Source: Eutypa lata (taxonomy: Eukaryota > Ascomycota > Sordariomycetes > Xylariales > Diatrypaceae). Taken from it: DNA of 64,000 nucleotides. How positions within the stretch are numbered: position 1 is the stretch's first letter; every line of letters starts with the position of its first letter. Of this stretch, positions 35,215-47,925 are shown piece after piece. The notes below the pieces were generated by a model, which was not told the origin of the DNA, searched no databases, and saw nothing but the letters and a program-made list of their open reading frames with translations. The stretch is taken from NCBI GenBank assembly GCA_022661535.1, contig JAKULF010000004.1, forward strand, positions 2,232,001 to 2,296,000, written 5' to 3'. The translations under genes and the position numbers were made by a program.

Positions 35215-37065
35215 AGCTTGGAAAATTATGCTATTACTGTCTGTGTCTAACACGAGGCAGATAAATGAGACGTATCATTAGGTACAGACTAGTCCAGAGA
35301 ATGGACACCGGTTTTCTCATTTGAACTGCTTACTTTGTATTAAATGTGAGCCATCGTTGGAGGAACAGACTTAGGATTTCATAGAAGGGAATGGAAGGCA
35401 TATGTTTGAGTCTCCGTTGCTGGTAGGGGATTCCCTTTTTCTCGGCACCAGTGGACTTAGAGTGAGGCGCATACATACTCTATCCAGGCTAAAACCCAGT
35501 AACTCTGGTTCTGGTAAAAATGATTAACGTATATTGGTAACATATCTAATGATAGGCTTCCATAAGAAATGGTAGGTTTGTTACAATTTGCTCATGACAA
35601 ATGGCTGCCTACTTTATAGATAGGAAGAAATGATCTCGGAAGAAACCACTAATTTGAGACCTTCCTACGAATAAATCTAGAGTGTATCTTTCAAATATTT
35701 GGATTGCATGTACAGAGCATGCCAAGCCGTCCCGAAAGAAACAGACAACGTAGCGGTCTGGTCAAACTATGGAGATGTTGGAATATGGTAGGAGAGGTAT
35801 TTAGTTCCTAGAACAAAGTCTGAACATGACCTAGTAGCTAAGGTTACTAGGATTGAGGCCAAACGTGAAGCGAATCCGTCGGACATCATGTCAGAACCTC
35901 TTCACAAAATTTCTCACCCTAGCTACTTCGCCTGAAACCCACAATACTCCTTGACACCAAAGGCGGTGAATAGTCGATAATCTTGACAACTATGGCATCT
36001 ATTGCAAACCGTGACTACACTACAGAGCATCTCGTCTAGTCTCAGCTCTGAGATGTTTCGGTTGTATACCATTTGATATTTCCCTGTTGATAAACCGACA
36101 AATATATTGCGAAACAACATATTCCATAGAGTTTTAAACGCTACTAATAATCTAAATTTTAGGTCATTGGGGGACTCATAACGAAATATTAGTCTCGACG
36201 GTCTTTGATAACATGATAAATTTACACACGTGATGCCTCTAACTACGAATGTTCCCCTGAACGATCGTGGGACATGTAATAACGATATAACTTCAATTGG
36301 AGCATCAAACAGGTTGCCAACAACTATAACGGCAATCTCCTTGAAGTAAATGATAGACAAAAACCTAAGTTTGGAATGGTAAATAGCAGAGTAGCCCTAT
36401 GCGTTCAATGTTAATAAGCTACCATCAAGCCATCGATATAAACTTTGATTGGCATCGATAATTGCCTAATTGGAAATAGTAAGACCAGATAGAAATTACG
36501 CCACGAACCCACAAAGCTGAGATCGATGATCGATCAGCTTAGGTTCTATATGTGGGGTGGACAGGTGGATTACTTTTTCTAAGTAAGCATATACCTAGAG
36601 CACTAAGTAAGCATGAGCTAATCGCTTGTCAGCAGTTGGGCGCACGCAATACGCCGCATATCAACGTAGAACTTTGAGGGAAGGCTGATGCGAGGGTAAA
36701 AGATGAATAGTTGTGGGAGTTATGGCAAACAATGAAACATGAGAGTACAGTCTTATTTGTTCGTACACATTTCTAAACTATATACTTCGCTTACGAAAGA
36801 ATTTGTCAGCTTGTCATTCCTGTCAAAGAAGAATCTTCGGGACTTCTGAAAGACAACCCAAGTCTTGAATTTAAGAAAGCTCATTCTGCCATTGTCGAAT
36901 TTACGACTCCCGCATCAATCTACCAATATACGTCTGGGTCCATCCAAATATCTAGAAATCAAGTTTTCTTGCGGGAAGTACCCAAGTAAACTCAACATTG
37001 ATCTTCAGCCAGAGACTCCACAGCGGTTATCAAGATCACCGTCGCTAGACCGGCAAGCGCAGTCT
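35215..37065. other. Spacer without recognisable gene
   Basis: About 1.9 kb. A 145-residue minus-strand frame (35923-36360) has no recognisable domain and cannot be told from chance. The pirin promoter should lie near the right end. Confidence 0.45.
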
Positions 37066-38172
37066 ATGAACGCCGTCAAGAACACCATGTCGAAAGCACT
37101 GTCACACGCGAAAATCGTACCTCACCAGAGCGCAGCCCGAGGGCACTCGATCTACGGCTGGCTGGATTCATACCATACTTTCTCCTTTGGAGATTTCGAC
37201 GACCCCCGGTTCTCCCACTTCGGGTCCTTGCAGGTGTTGAACGAGGACCGGGTGAAAGCCAACTCCGGATTTCCGACTCACCCGCACAGAGATTTCGAGA
37301 TCTTCAGCTGGTAAGCATGATTGTAACACAACAGCCGCTTGCTTACCACATCCGAATGCTAACGGGGTTGTAGTAAGTGGATAGTACTCTACTCTCGCCT
37401 AGCCGGATTACCAAGGGTTACACCAGCCCCTCACTGCGTGAGACCTATGCTGACCGATAGTAGATGTCTTGTCCGGCGAGTTGACTCACCGCGACAGTAT
37501 GCTCCGCAAGGGCTCCGAAGGGGGGCAGTCGGACAAATTCTATCGAATGCACCGGGGCGATGTCCAGTTTACGACGGGTGGAACGGGCATTGCGCACTCG
37601 GAGCAGAACGAGCACCATAAAGACACGGTGCATTTTCTTCAGATATGGGCACTCCCTTGGAAGAGGTCAGTACTAATATCTAAAAAGATATGATGGAAAA
37701 TTAAATACTAACTTGTTTTATTTTTATTTTTTACTAACGTAGAGGACTTATGCCGAGGTACCACACAAAACACTTTGATGAGGAAGAGAAGAGGAAAGGC
37801 TTCGTTCCCATCTTGAGCCCCCTCCAGGGTGGCCCGCAAGCTTCGTCCGAGCAGGAGAAGGCGGCGGAGCCCACCATCCCAGGCACAATCCCTATTCATG
37901 CCGACTTCGTCATGGGGGCCGGGATTATCGCGCCTCAAGCGAGATTCGAATGGATAGTCGGTGCGAACGCGACGAGTGCTACCAAGAGAAAGGTATATGT
38001 CCACCTTCCCATGACCAAGGAAGGAAAGGCCCAGATTCGGTTAGATGGTAGGGAGGGCATCTTGAATGAGGGTGATGGTGCGTTTATCGACAGTGTCAAC
38101 GCTGAGGACAAGCTATCTGTTGAGAGCATCGGGGAAGCTGAAGCTGAAGTTATTATTTTGGATACTGCCTGA
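37066..38172 (+). CDS. Pirin-family cupin protein, three exons, first junction out of phase
   Basis: Bicupin of the pirin family, iron-binding proteins seen as transcription cofactors or quercetinase-like enzymes. Exon 1, 37066-37310, holds RGHSIYGWLDSYHTFSFGDF and the metal-ligand HPHRDFEIFS. Exon 2, 37464-37665, holds VLSGELTHRDS and GDVQFTTGGTGIAHSEQN, with the remaining His/Glu ligands. Exon 3, 37743-38172, holds the second cupin and ends EAEVIILDTA. The exon 2/3 junction is perfect. At exon 1/2 the only good donor (CTG|GTAAGC) and acceptor (GTAG|ATGTC) leave one base too many. The expected Tyr codon of FSYVLSGEL is not restored and a stop would follow. Without that base the protein would be 291 residues. 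It is either a frameshifted gene or one that uses a junction I cannot see. The start at 37066 is the first ATG in frame. Confidence 0.75.
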
Positions 38173-40263
38173 TATATGTATACAGATAGTAGGTTTAGGG
38201 TTATCGAACATGGAATTATGTGCGTATACGGTATACTTAACATTGCTAGTGAAAAGGTATGGGAATCCTATTCTGAAAATAGTTCAATGTACTAATTACT
38301 AGCTACCTAGACCAGATATTTAGACCGTTGGGTAAGTGTGAATACATTAGTGAAATGAGAGGCTTAACATTAAGAAGTGAAGGCTGAATTATAGGTGGAT
38401 GTACTGTGCATATGGTATAGAAGACACTGTACCCTCCTGTCCCGCCGCAAACCAATGGATCTAGGAACTTTTGTAAGCGCAGTTAGTGACATAGGGACAC
38501 AATCTTGGACTAGCCCAACTTGGCTGATACTCCGACTGTTAAATCGGGCCGGGGATCCTAATTAGGAACTGTGCCACAGCTCTACATCACAGTTAGATTT
38601 CTTCTCAAAGCTCTCTCATATTCACACATTACGGCCGCATATCTTCAACGGAACTTCTGTGGTCGGTGACTCACAGCACCTGACAGTTAATAACTTGGCT
38701 TAAAGATTCAGTACCCCTGAGGTCCCTAGTCATATCCACACAGGTCCTACGTCTCATTATACCTTTGCAATACCTTCCTATGTAGAAGTTTATCGCATAA
38801 TGCATGCATGCTCATACCGAAGGTGCAGTGGCTTTGATCGTAAATGACTTACCAGCACATCACAAACCTCCGACCGGTAACCTCCATCCCGAAGTATGCA
38901 CGCGTCTTGTCTTACAGAAAGATATATACTTTGTGCCGAGGCTATAAGTCTTACCACCTCCTTGATGGTAGGTATTGTATTTCCAGCTATCGCGCATGTA
39001 ATTTTGATGTGCAGCCACAGCGGCATTAGCACGGGAAGCTAATAGACACCGGTGGTGGTATACCATCTAGCACCCTCAACGCCAGGAAAATTCTGGGTAT
39101 CAGAAACAGCAATTCACATCATGAAATCTCTTGGACCTGCCTGGATCTCGCCCAGCTGCCCTCAGCTGAGTCCCACTCACATCCATCGTCCTGTGCTGTG
39201 CCTGCACTAGGTACCGCCGAGACGGATGCCTGGCGCTAACTAGCGCAGGCACAGTTCTACTAGCCAGAGCTGAATAATTCATTTCCAACCCTTGGGTCGC
39301 TTAACTAAGTTTTATCATGATTACTTGGAACACACACCTGAATAGCAATGTGAACGATTGTTCAGTTAACTAAATATGCGCGATATAAACCAAGTGTTCT
39401 GTTAGGGATGTGAACATGATTTTTCATAGATGGTGTTGACTTTTCGGCGATGATCCTTTCCTAATCACACTCATTTCTCCATTAAACAAGCTCCAGAGAT
39501 CAGAGCACCAGCACTTTGCGTAAGGCCTGCCTTGTGGGTCTTTGGATCTGGCTAGAAGCGCAGGGGTTGGCTATGTACGTATACTCCATGAGGATCGTAG
39601 CCTATGGTATAATAACTTGGCACCTACACCAGGGGCTAATATGTTGCCAACTGCTTAGCATGGGCCGATTGTACAGTATGTGCCTCCAACGGTTAAGCTA
39701 CCCGATATTCGCATCGGAGCTATACCTGTTCCTGAGTCACAGCCAGCTTCTCATTCGCCCTGGAGGATTCGCCGAACCCAGGATATGCGTGAAAAATCAT
39801 GAGTCTATTGTTTGCTGGCTCCTCCTGCGCCGACGCTATGCAGGATATTTTCTAAGCGAGCGGTGTTACGTAGCGGAAATATTGGGAAATAAGGCAACCA
39901 CACCTTGGGAACGTCCTGTAGCACACTGATGACCTGATTTTCAAGTTGCCCCTGGAGGTCATGGCAGAAGCCTAATGCCGGTTGATGTGGACTAGTTCGC
40001 ATGGGCGTGCCCTTTTCCTTGATAGTAACAACCCCTCTCTTTTATTCTCCTTCTCTCCCTTTTTTCTTCTTCTTGTCTTTCACTCTCGCCACCAACCCGT
40101 CAAGCTGACAAGATACGGCCCTATAGCCAGCCGTTGCAAACGTTCGTTTGCGTCCTCTCTTTGAAAAACCATCACGGTTGAACACTCACTCACTCACTCA
40201 TTACGGCTTTGCCCACCCCCCACGATCTTTATATAATCACTTAATATTTAGTTGTATTCAAAA
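38173..40263. other. Spacer without recognisable gene
   Basis: About 2.1 kb. Several short frames on both strands show no domain or intron logic. The pyrimidine-rich segment at about 40030-40080 and a (TCAC)n run near 40186-40200 precede the chitinase start and may belong to its promoter or leader. Confidence 0.5.
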
Positions 40264-42859
40264 ATGTATTCGAAAATATCTCTCGTTTTGGCCGGCCTTT
40301 CGGCTGTGTCAGCCTCGGCAAGCTCGCAGAAGGACTACAAGCTTAACACATACTGGGTATGAGAGGACTGATTTAATTAAGGGGCCACTGCTAACCTCGA
40401 CGGTAGGGACAAAATGGCGTTGGAGACACGCTAGCCCAGTATTGTGCCTCTGATAGCATCGACTACGTGACCCTCGGTTTCGTGACCCAGTCGCCTGAGC
40501 ATGGAAACGGCTACCCGGGCACCAACTTCGCCGCTCACTGCGCTTCGGGTGTATACTACAACAACGGGCAGGAGACGCAGCTCCTGAAGGATTGCGACTT
40601 CATCAAGGCGGACATCAAGACGTGCCAGTCCCTTGGCAAGAAGATCCTGTTGTCCATTGGCGGTGTCTGGTCTGAGGTCAACGACTATTCGCTTTCCTCC
40701 ACCACTGCGGGAGGGGACTTTGCGGACTTCCTCTTCGATGCTTTTGGACCGTACCAAGAGGGTTACGATGGGCCTCGACCGTTCGATCCTACCGGTGACC
40801 ACACCTCCATCGATGGCTTCGATTTTGACATCGAAGTCAAGTTCCGTAAGCTTCCCCTATTTCCCACTATACCTGGATGTCCAAAGAGTTACATCGGGTA
40901 CTTTTTGTTGTTGTCTAACACTTATCACTAGCCGACCAACTGCCATACGTCGCCATGGTTGAGCGACTCCGGGAGCGTATCGAGGCTGTGAGCAAGGATA
41001 TGATCGTCACTGCCGCACCTCAGTGCCCGACCTCCGCCGACTGGTTCCAGATGTCGACTATCATCACCCAGGCCAAGTTCGACAAGATCTGGATCCAGTT
41101 CTACAACAACGAGGGCTGCGACGCCACCTCGGATACGACCTTCAACTTCGGCGAATGGGAGCTCCTGCTTTCCGTCACCCCCAACCACGACACCGAGCTC
41201 TTCATCGGGCTGCCCGGAGGCGAGGACGCCGCCAGCTCGGGGTACATCGACCGCGAGAGGGCCACGGACGTCATCTGCTCGGCTAAGGAGTACGATCAGT
41301 TCGCCGGTGTCATGCTCTGGGATGCGTACTTCGCCGCCGAGAACAATGTGGGCGGCAAGACCTACTACGACTCGATTGCCGAGATCCTCGAGTGCGGTTG
41401 CGCCGGCGAGGTCTGCGCAACGCCGACCACGAGCTCCAGCACCGTGTCCGCGACTTCGTCGACTACGAGCTCTAGCGCTGTGTCCACCACCTCATCGGTC
41501 ACTACTAGCTCCTCCTCCAGCAGCAGCAGCAGCAGCGCATCCACAACTTCGTCAGCCACTACTGGCTCCAGCACTGCATCTTCGACCTCGTCGACGACTG
41601 CTGGTTCCAGCACATCCTCTGTCGTGACCTCCTCCAGCGCTTCCCTGACCGCGAGCGCCAGCATCACATCATCGAGCCGTTACACTAACTCATCGTCGGC
41701 CACCACTACTGGGTATTCGGTTACTTCTTTGATCAGCTCGAGCTCCACCGCCAGCTCCACATCGACTGAAGATGATTGCACCGATGAGTCCACCTCATCA
41801 ACTGGCTACATCACCTCGTCGTCCTCGGCCAGCGTGACGGCGTCCCCGACCATCTCCATCACGAGTGCTACCAGAATCACCAGTGCTACAGCTACGTCCA
41901 GCTCGACCACCGCCTCCACCGAGGATGAGTGCGAGGACGAGACTACCACTTCGAGCTCCGCATCCGCGACCTCTACCTCAACCACCAGCAGCAGCAGCGC
42001 GGTAGAGATCTCCTCTTACTCCGCCACTGCCGCGCCCTCAAGCAGCGTGACAGGAGCGTCTTCATCTTCCGCCTCTACCACCGCGTACACCACGAGCACG
42101 GTGATGAACACGGTCACGTACACGATCACGTCGTGCGCCCCTACAGTCACCAACTGTCCCGTCGGGTCGGTCACCACCGAGACAATTGCCATCAGCACGA
42201 CCGTCTGCCCCGTCACCACGACCTCGCAGCAGCCCACGACCGAGGTCCCGGTCACTACTAGCACTATCTACTCGACTCGTGTGGCCACCGTGACCAAGTG
42301 CCCTGCCTCAGTCACCAACTGCCCGGTCGGCTCCGTCACGACTGAGACAATCGCCATCAGCACGACGGTGTGCCCCGTGACAGAGACCTCCACCAAGGCG
42401 ACGAACGTCCCTGGCATCAACACGTACATCAACACGCCCGCGCAGCCAACCGAGGTCTCAACGCCCTCAACCACGACCTCCCAACCATTCATCGCGGAGA
42501 CTATTACGCCCAGCTCCGGCTCCGAGACCGAGACCACCGAGGTACCCGCCATCCCCACTTCGATGTACCCGACCTTCAGCCCGAGCCCGAGCACCATCGT
42601 CACGGTGCCTCTGTACCCGACGGGCGGCGCCAACAACGGCACGACGGTGATCGGCACCGCAACTGGGATCGTCGTCCCCGTGCCCGTTCCTACGACTACT
42701 ACGCAGGGCGCCAGCACGACGACGGCAGCGACGACTGGGTGCTCCGGTGCCGGTTGCCCTGCTGCGACGACGTCGACGGTCGCTACGGCCGGTGCTGCGA
42801 AGAATGCCGCCTTCTCTCTGGGTGGTCTGTTCTTCGTTGCTGGTGTTCTCGCGTTGTAG
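40264..42859 (+). CDS. GH18 class III chitinase with Ser/Thr-rich stalk and GPI signal, three exons
   Basis: Predicted cell-wall chitinase that hydrolyses beta-1,4-N-acetylglucosamine chains. Exons 40264-40356, 40407-40845 and 40932-42859 join in phase to 819 residues. The signal peptide is MYSKISLVLAGLSAVSASAS. The GH18 domain runs from about 25 to 340. It starts LNTYWGQNG, has ILLSIGG, and the catalytic DGFDFDIE at 167-174 with acid Glu174 intact. It ends with MLWDAYFA. A Ser/Thr-rich stalk of about 450 residues follows, probably O-glycosylated. It contains two near-identical blocks of about 30 residues, each with TNCPVGSVTTETIAISTT (about 620-650 and 680-710). The C-terminus, AAFSLGGLFFVAGVLAL, fits a GPI-attachment signal. 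Such proteins remodel the cell wall during growth. It is convergent with the DUF3112-like gene. Confidence 0.93.
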
Positions 42860-43272
42860 ATAATGATGATGGATCAAGCGTGGGAGATTTGAAAGCGAGT
42901 ACTAGGGGATGATTCATGTAGTTAGCGTTGGGTAATAGGTGGATGAATGTAGGTATGTATGCACGCATATATATATATATATATATGTACATACATAATG
43001 TTAGACTTCTGTCGGATAATTTCTAAAACCTCATGACATATGTATGATACATTTCAAGCTAAAGTCGCTGTTTCTCGTGTGACCTAAACGTACTTCGTGT
43101 TTATATCAGCAGAAGTGGAAAAACTGGCCGGATAGACGGGAGAACCCCGGGGTATTAAGCATTATTATTTCTATTGTTAGGGGGTATACTGTCTAATTCT
43201 ATAACTACGCCGTCATTACTAATTCAAAAGAGCATCATCCTTGGGAGGGGATTCCACCAGCCCTAGCTATCT
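42860..43272. other. Convergent 3' spacer with a (TA)n run
   Basis: Lies between the stops of the chitinase and the DUF3112-like gene. A (TA)n microsatellite of about 10 units sits at 42967-42986. Nothing else recognised. Confidence 0.6.
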
Positions 43273-44226
43273 CTAAAACCCACTGGCGGCGTCCTCCTTC
43301 CTGCTATAGCCGTCACTGGAATTCAGACTTGCAGAATAATCGCCAGGCCGCTTGCTCCCGTCGGGGACATGGAAGCGCTTATCGACCCTCGACAGGGTCA
43401 GGAGGCCGACCGTGACGATCTCGAGCGTGAAGACGAAGACGTAGAAAGCCGGCTTGCTCTGGTACCAAGCGGGGTCGGCCACGGGCCGCGGCGGCATCCA
43501 CGTCGCGCCGGTCTTGAACCCGGCGATGGTGACGCACAGCAGCGAGGACAGGCCCACGATGACGGTCTTGGAGGCGTGGCCGCCGTGCCCGAAGGACTCC
43601 TCGTCGTCGTGGCGCGGCAGCAGCGTGGCGAGGCCCAGCACCAGCAGCGGGGCGGCCGCGACGACCAGGAAGAACGTCGACGCGGCCAGCTGCAGGTCGC
43701 GGCAGACCTGGCGCACGTGGGCGTCGCGCGTGTACGCCTGCAGCACCACCGCGACGATGATCATGACGAGGGACCCGACGACGCAGGCGTAGGCGGACCG
43801 GAAGGCGACCCGCAGGGCGCCGTGCCAGCCGAGCGGGGGCTGCTTCGCGCGCAGGATGCGCTGCGCGAACAGGAGGTTGACGATGTAGAGGAGCAGCACG
43901 CCGGCGTTGACGAAGATGTTGGCGGCGAGGGCGAGGCGTACGTTGGTCTGCCGGTTGGCCCAGACGATGCGCAGGACGAGAGTAGTTATCCGCGCCGTGC
44001 TGAACCCGAACAGGACCCCCGATATGGCGAACTTGTGGCCCCGCCGCCGGTTCACCTGCAGGATCGTCATGTTCGCCGCTGCACTGCAGATGAACAGACA
44101 TATGAAGACGGCCGAGATGGGCACGTCGGGTATGATGGAGGGGACGCCGCCGCTGCCGGCGATGGTGGAGGCGTAGGGTGGCCCCGAGGATTGTGACATG
44201 GTGTTATTGTTTGTGTGGGAGGACAC
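43273..44226 (-). CDS. Seven-transmembrane DUF3112-like protein, single exon
   Basis: Intronless 317-residue membrane protein. Seven hydrophobic segments are visible, starting with DVPISAVFICLFICSAAANMTI. Next come LVLRIVWANRQTNV, LALAANIFVNAGVLLLYIV, CVVGSLVMIIVAVVLQAY, FFLVVAAAPLLVLGLATLL, VIVGLSSLLCVTIAG and FYVFVFTLEIVTVGLLTL. The NRRRGHKFAIS and NAGVLLLYIVNLLFAQR stretches match what I remember of the fungal DUF3112 family, whose function is unknown. GC content is much higher than in flanking spacers, typical of real coding sequence here. A long antisense frame (43369-44196) is a shadow of this bias. It probably sits in the plasma membrane. The charged, Ser-rich tail points to the cytosol. 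Confidence 0.8.
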   Translation of the reverse strand: MSSHTNNNTMSQSSGPPYASTIAGSGGVPSIIPDVPISAVFICLFICSAAANMTILQVNRRRGHKFAISGVLFGFSTARITTLVLRIVWANRQTNVRLALAANIFVNAGVLLLYIVNLLFAQRILRAKQPPLGWHGALRVAFRSAYACVVGSLVMIIVAVVLQAYTRDAHVRQVCRDLQLAASTFFLVVAAAPLLVLGLATLLPRHDDEESFGHGGHASKTVIVGLSSLLCVTIAGFKTGATWMPPRPVADPAWYQSKPAFYVFVFTLEIVTVGLLTLSRVDKRFHVPDGSKRPGDYSASLNSSDGYSRKEDAASGF

Positions 44227-47200
44227 CGCATGTAGTTAAGTTTCTTGTTGAAATAGATACCTATTTTACCTGGGGTAAGAATAGACGAAAAACAGCTTCC
44301 TGCGTGCCAGTTGAGATATATATTTGTTTCCTAGGATTTAAACCCATCGCACGACAAAGAATTTCTGAGGACTCATCGGGCTATATTAAATACTAAACCT
44401 TCGATCGCTTCACGGAGATAGGTAGGTAAGCACTCCCAAGTTCACGGCACAATCCAAACCGCTAGTTAGTTAGGTCTAACCCGGTAACTTACTTCATCTC
44501 TTCGGAGATTCGTACCTACTCTGAAGAGCGAGGTGCGAACCCGACCGCAAGCATCGGCATGTCGAACCATATCGAGTGATAGTCGACGCTTGCTTGGCGC
44601 CACACCCGATTGAAGGTTAAGAACCTCAGCTAGTTATGTAGGTCGGAGGGACTTTAAAAAGAATTTGACAAAGACTGGCGGAAACGGAACCTCGTGTATC
44701 GATCCCGGGGAACTTAACCACCGAGCGCCGTGCAGGGCCCCTTAAAAAGTCCCAGCTTTCAGGCACGCTAGTGTGTAGCGCCACTATATTCAGTAAGGTT
44801 GCAGATAATTATCTAGGTATTTTTGTTAAGAGATCTAGAATGTTACCTAGATCTGTGCTAAGCACCCAAAATTATACCAACTTCCCTGAGCAGCATGAAC
44901 CATAATATCAAGTATATTAACACTGAATTGGGTCTATTGAGAGCTATCTGCACCTAGGCTGAGGGGCACGTAGTCTCGACGTAGCGGTTCAAAGCTTGAT
45001 CTCCTGCAGATGATGAAATTCAGATGCCAAGTCACGGCCCGTTCATCGGCGAATAAGCTTTGGGGGGCCGGGGCTGCCGCTATGAACCTTCAAGCATTCG
45101 GTCTTTAGCTATTGGATTACGCCAATTCTCGGCTCCGAAAGTTCGGAAATCGTTTTTAAGGGAAACATTATCCGAATGCGAGGGCATTTGTCCCGACATC
45201 CTCGTTACATGCCTTCTAGAGAGCCATCGCCAGGCTCCTTAAAGGAAGTGGCGTACACGAATTTGCAGATATTTCAACACCCCATCAATCTTACTATGTA
45301 AAACATTTCTATACTTGAATTCGTAACTAGTCGGGAATGTTTCGATGATTAAATCAAAGTATCAAATCACAGTTCAGCCTACTTCGTGGCAAATCTACCT
45401 ATATACACCCGTAATTATGCTTGTACATACTGTATTAGTATATCTAGGTAAAAGTAATTACAGAATCCATTTCTGTTAGTACCTAGTATGATGGGATGTA
45501 TTGTCAAAGTGGTTGCAAGGTTTTCTGAAAGGGTTAAAGGGGGTCAAAGGAGCTTTAAGGAGCTAAGGCATCAATGATAAGGTAACAGTAAGGTGTATAA
45601 GGCTATATCTAGCTTACGATCCATGACCTAGATACGAATATAGAACTAAGCTTCTTGGCAATACCTAACCAATACTTCATTCTGACAATCTCCTTATTAA
45701 TCGCTATTCTATCTCCTACAACTAACGTGGGTGGTCATATCACCTGGTCTCTTTCATGCTGAAACCGACCTCCTACTGAGTGTAATACTCGCTCTTTGGT
45801 AATTTGATCCATAAGTCTAGTGGTGACTTTCTGCCTCGAGTGGCCTCTAGTTGAGAGATAGCCATGGGGGTGTGGTATATTCAACACTATGCATATTAGC
45901 TAGACATCTTGATTGTGTCCATTTCCATTACTCTTGCTAGTTAAGGGCCTAAATAAACGGTCAGAGGCCTTTGCTATCAGATGTCAAGTTCTGTGGAAGG
46001 CAAGAAAGATTTGTACACCTCTCTTCTCTCTTTGAAACTTCTCTAGGACTTATCATTTGATGGGACAAATCAGGCATCGAACATCCATTACTTGGGACAC
46101 ATATGTAAGCTGAAGCTGAAGAACTTCCAGCACCTAGATACTACTTTGTTATGCGTGATACACCTCTATACGGGTGCCATGTTATCTAAATGAATTAAAT
46201 CAGGACAGCGATGAGAGTAACTGTACTTTGCTTGAATATAACCTACTATTGTCAACTTTTTGTTATATATGCAAATTAGAACTATCCTTATGCCAGGTAA
46301 CGAAATAGATCTGTTTTAAACAATACCACAAAACAGATGCCAACCCACACGTATTTATATGTTTTGCTGTCCTATGTCGTAGTTGGATACACACAATAAT
46401 AATTTAGTACCTTGGTTTCTGACACTCTGGTCTTAGATATAGGTTCCATTATTTGCAACGTGGGGGTGCCTGTGTTTCCATCTTCTAAATGTAACATATG
46501 TTAAGTATGCTATGGAAATCTACTATTATTGGAGTTTAACTTGGGCTGACACCTCAATATATGGTGTCCGTCTAAGTCTATCAACATTTTATTCATTGGT
46601 AATGGTAGCTAGTCTATAGCATAGGTAGATAATGTGGCTCTATGAAGATTTTCAATGCCTATCAACCTGTAGGTCCTGCGTGCAATTTTGAACAGCTTGT
46701 ACACTATATCTAGTTGCCGTTTAATTGAAGTGTGAAGTATGACGATCTTATTTTCGAAGCTCCACCTTTGAATATTATAGCATGCATACAAATTTCCTAG
46801 GGTGACTGTATTCATATGTCTATTGGCTTGGATTCATTGATATTGTATAACTTTGAAAGCTTAAGCGAGAAAGTATGCATGCAACTTCTGGGAACCCTGC
46901 CATTAACATGTAAGCAAGTACCCTTTAAGTCTTTTTGTGAATTAACACATCCTTACCATGCATACATGCTTAAATGCACGAACCTTCACGCATCTTTCCG
47001 GCCAACGTGCATATCTACACAATTACTTGTAAATAGCTACAATCTTGCTTGAATGGGGATCAGGTAACTGTAAATGAATGAAATCGTTTGCTAATAAAGA
47101 CCTTGGGAAATAATCTCTGGCCTCCAATTTGACGAGTGCGCTGCTTCCTCCAGCCAGTCTAATTATTGGAACAAACTCCCAATTGGGTAGAATCGTTGCT

Positions 47201-47925
47201 TAATATATCTACCCGAATAGGTACATTGCTGCCTTCTAGGCTACAGCTACACATAACTTGGCTCTCTCGTCGCCTACAACGTAGGTACGTTTTCCCACCA
47301 ACCTTGCAAACAATTGCCTGTAGAGTTATTTTTGGCCTACACAACTTCTCATGACAACCTCTCTAGCACCTACTCAATCTTTTGAATCATTATATCACTG
47401 ACGTGGTATGGAGCGTCCCAAGATCTGGTACTACCTATCATTTAAACTATTGTCCCTTTCATAAACTGTCCGTCGAATACCAGGAACATGGATTTCTCTG
47501 CTATCAGACTCTAGACTATCGTCAACTTACTCATATTCAACACATCATCAAGAGATCAACATCTCTCTTCTTTTCCCTTTCTTCTTCAATACAGTTCACC
47601 AATGGCTACATGGTCTTTAAGCTACATCGAATCCCTAAACATTTACCAAACCTATCACTCCATTTCTAGGTAAGCTTGTGGTGTTCTTTCCATTTGACGG
47701 GTCATAACACGAACTGCACTTTCTATTGACTTTTACCTTCCCCTAACCTACCTAGGGCGTCTACCTCTAACTGCCTAAAAGTTGAACCTAGAAATTGAAT
47801 ATCCACACAGCTCGATATACACAACTCTACTCCAGTATATACCATTCAACCAAGGTCCCCTTCTGGATCTGGTTCTCTTCACGTCCTCCCATTGTTATTT
47901 TGATCATTGAATACGACCTTTGAAG
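44227..47925. other. 3.7-kb spacer without recognisable gene
   Basis: Short frames only, none with a domain. The minus strand at 44334-44383 shows another tRNA-like pair (TAGCCCGATGA and GGGTTTAAATCC about 40 bases apart), without acceptor pairing. Base composition is ordinary and no RIP signature is evident. The final 100-200 bases should hold the RID-like methyltransferase promoter. Confidence 0.5.

Noticed and set aside
35923..36360. 145-residue minus-strand frame
   Set aside because: No recognisable family and spacer-like base composition; cannot be separated from chance.
41023..42912. Several 80-180-residue frames inside the chitinase
   Set aside because: Alternative-frame shadows of the low-complexity Ser/Thr stalk.
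43369..44196. 275-residue plus-strand frame rich in Asp/Arg/Glu
   Set aside because: Antisense shadow created by the GC-rich codon bias of the seven-helix membrane protein.
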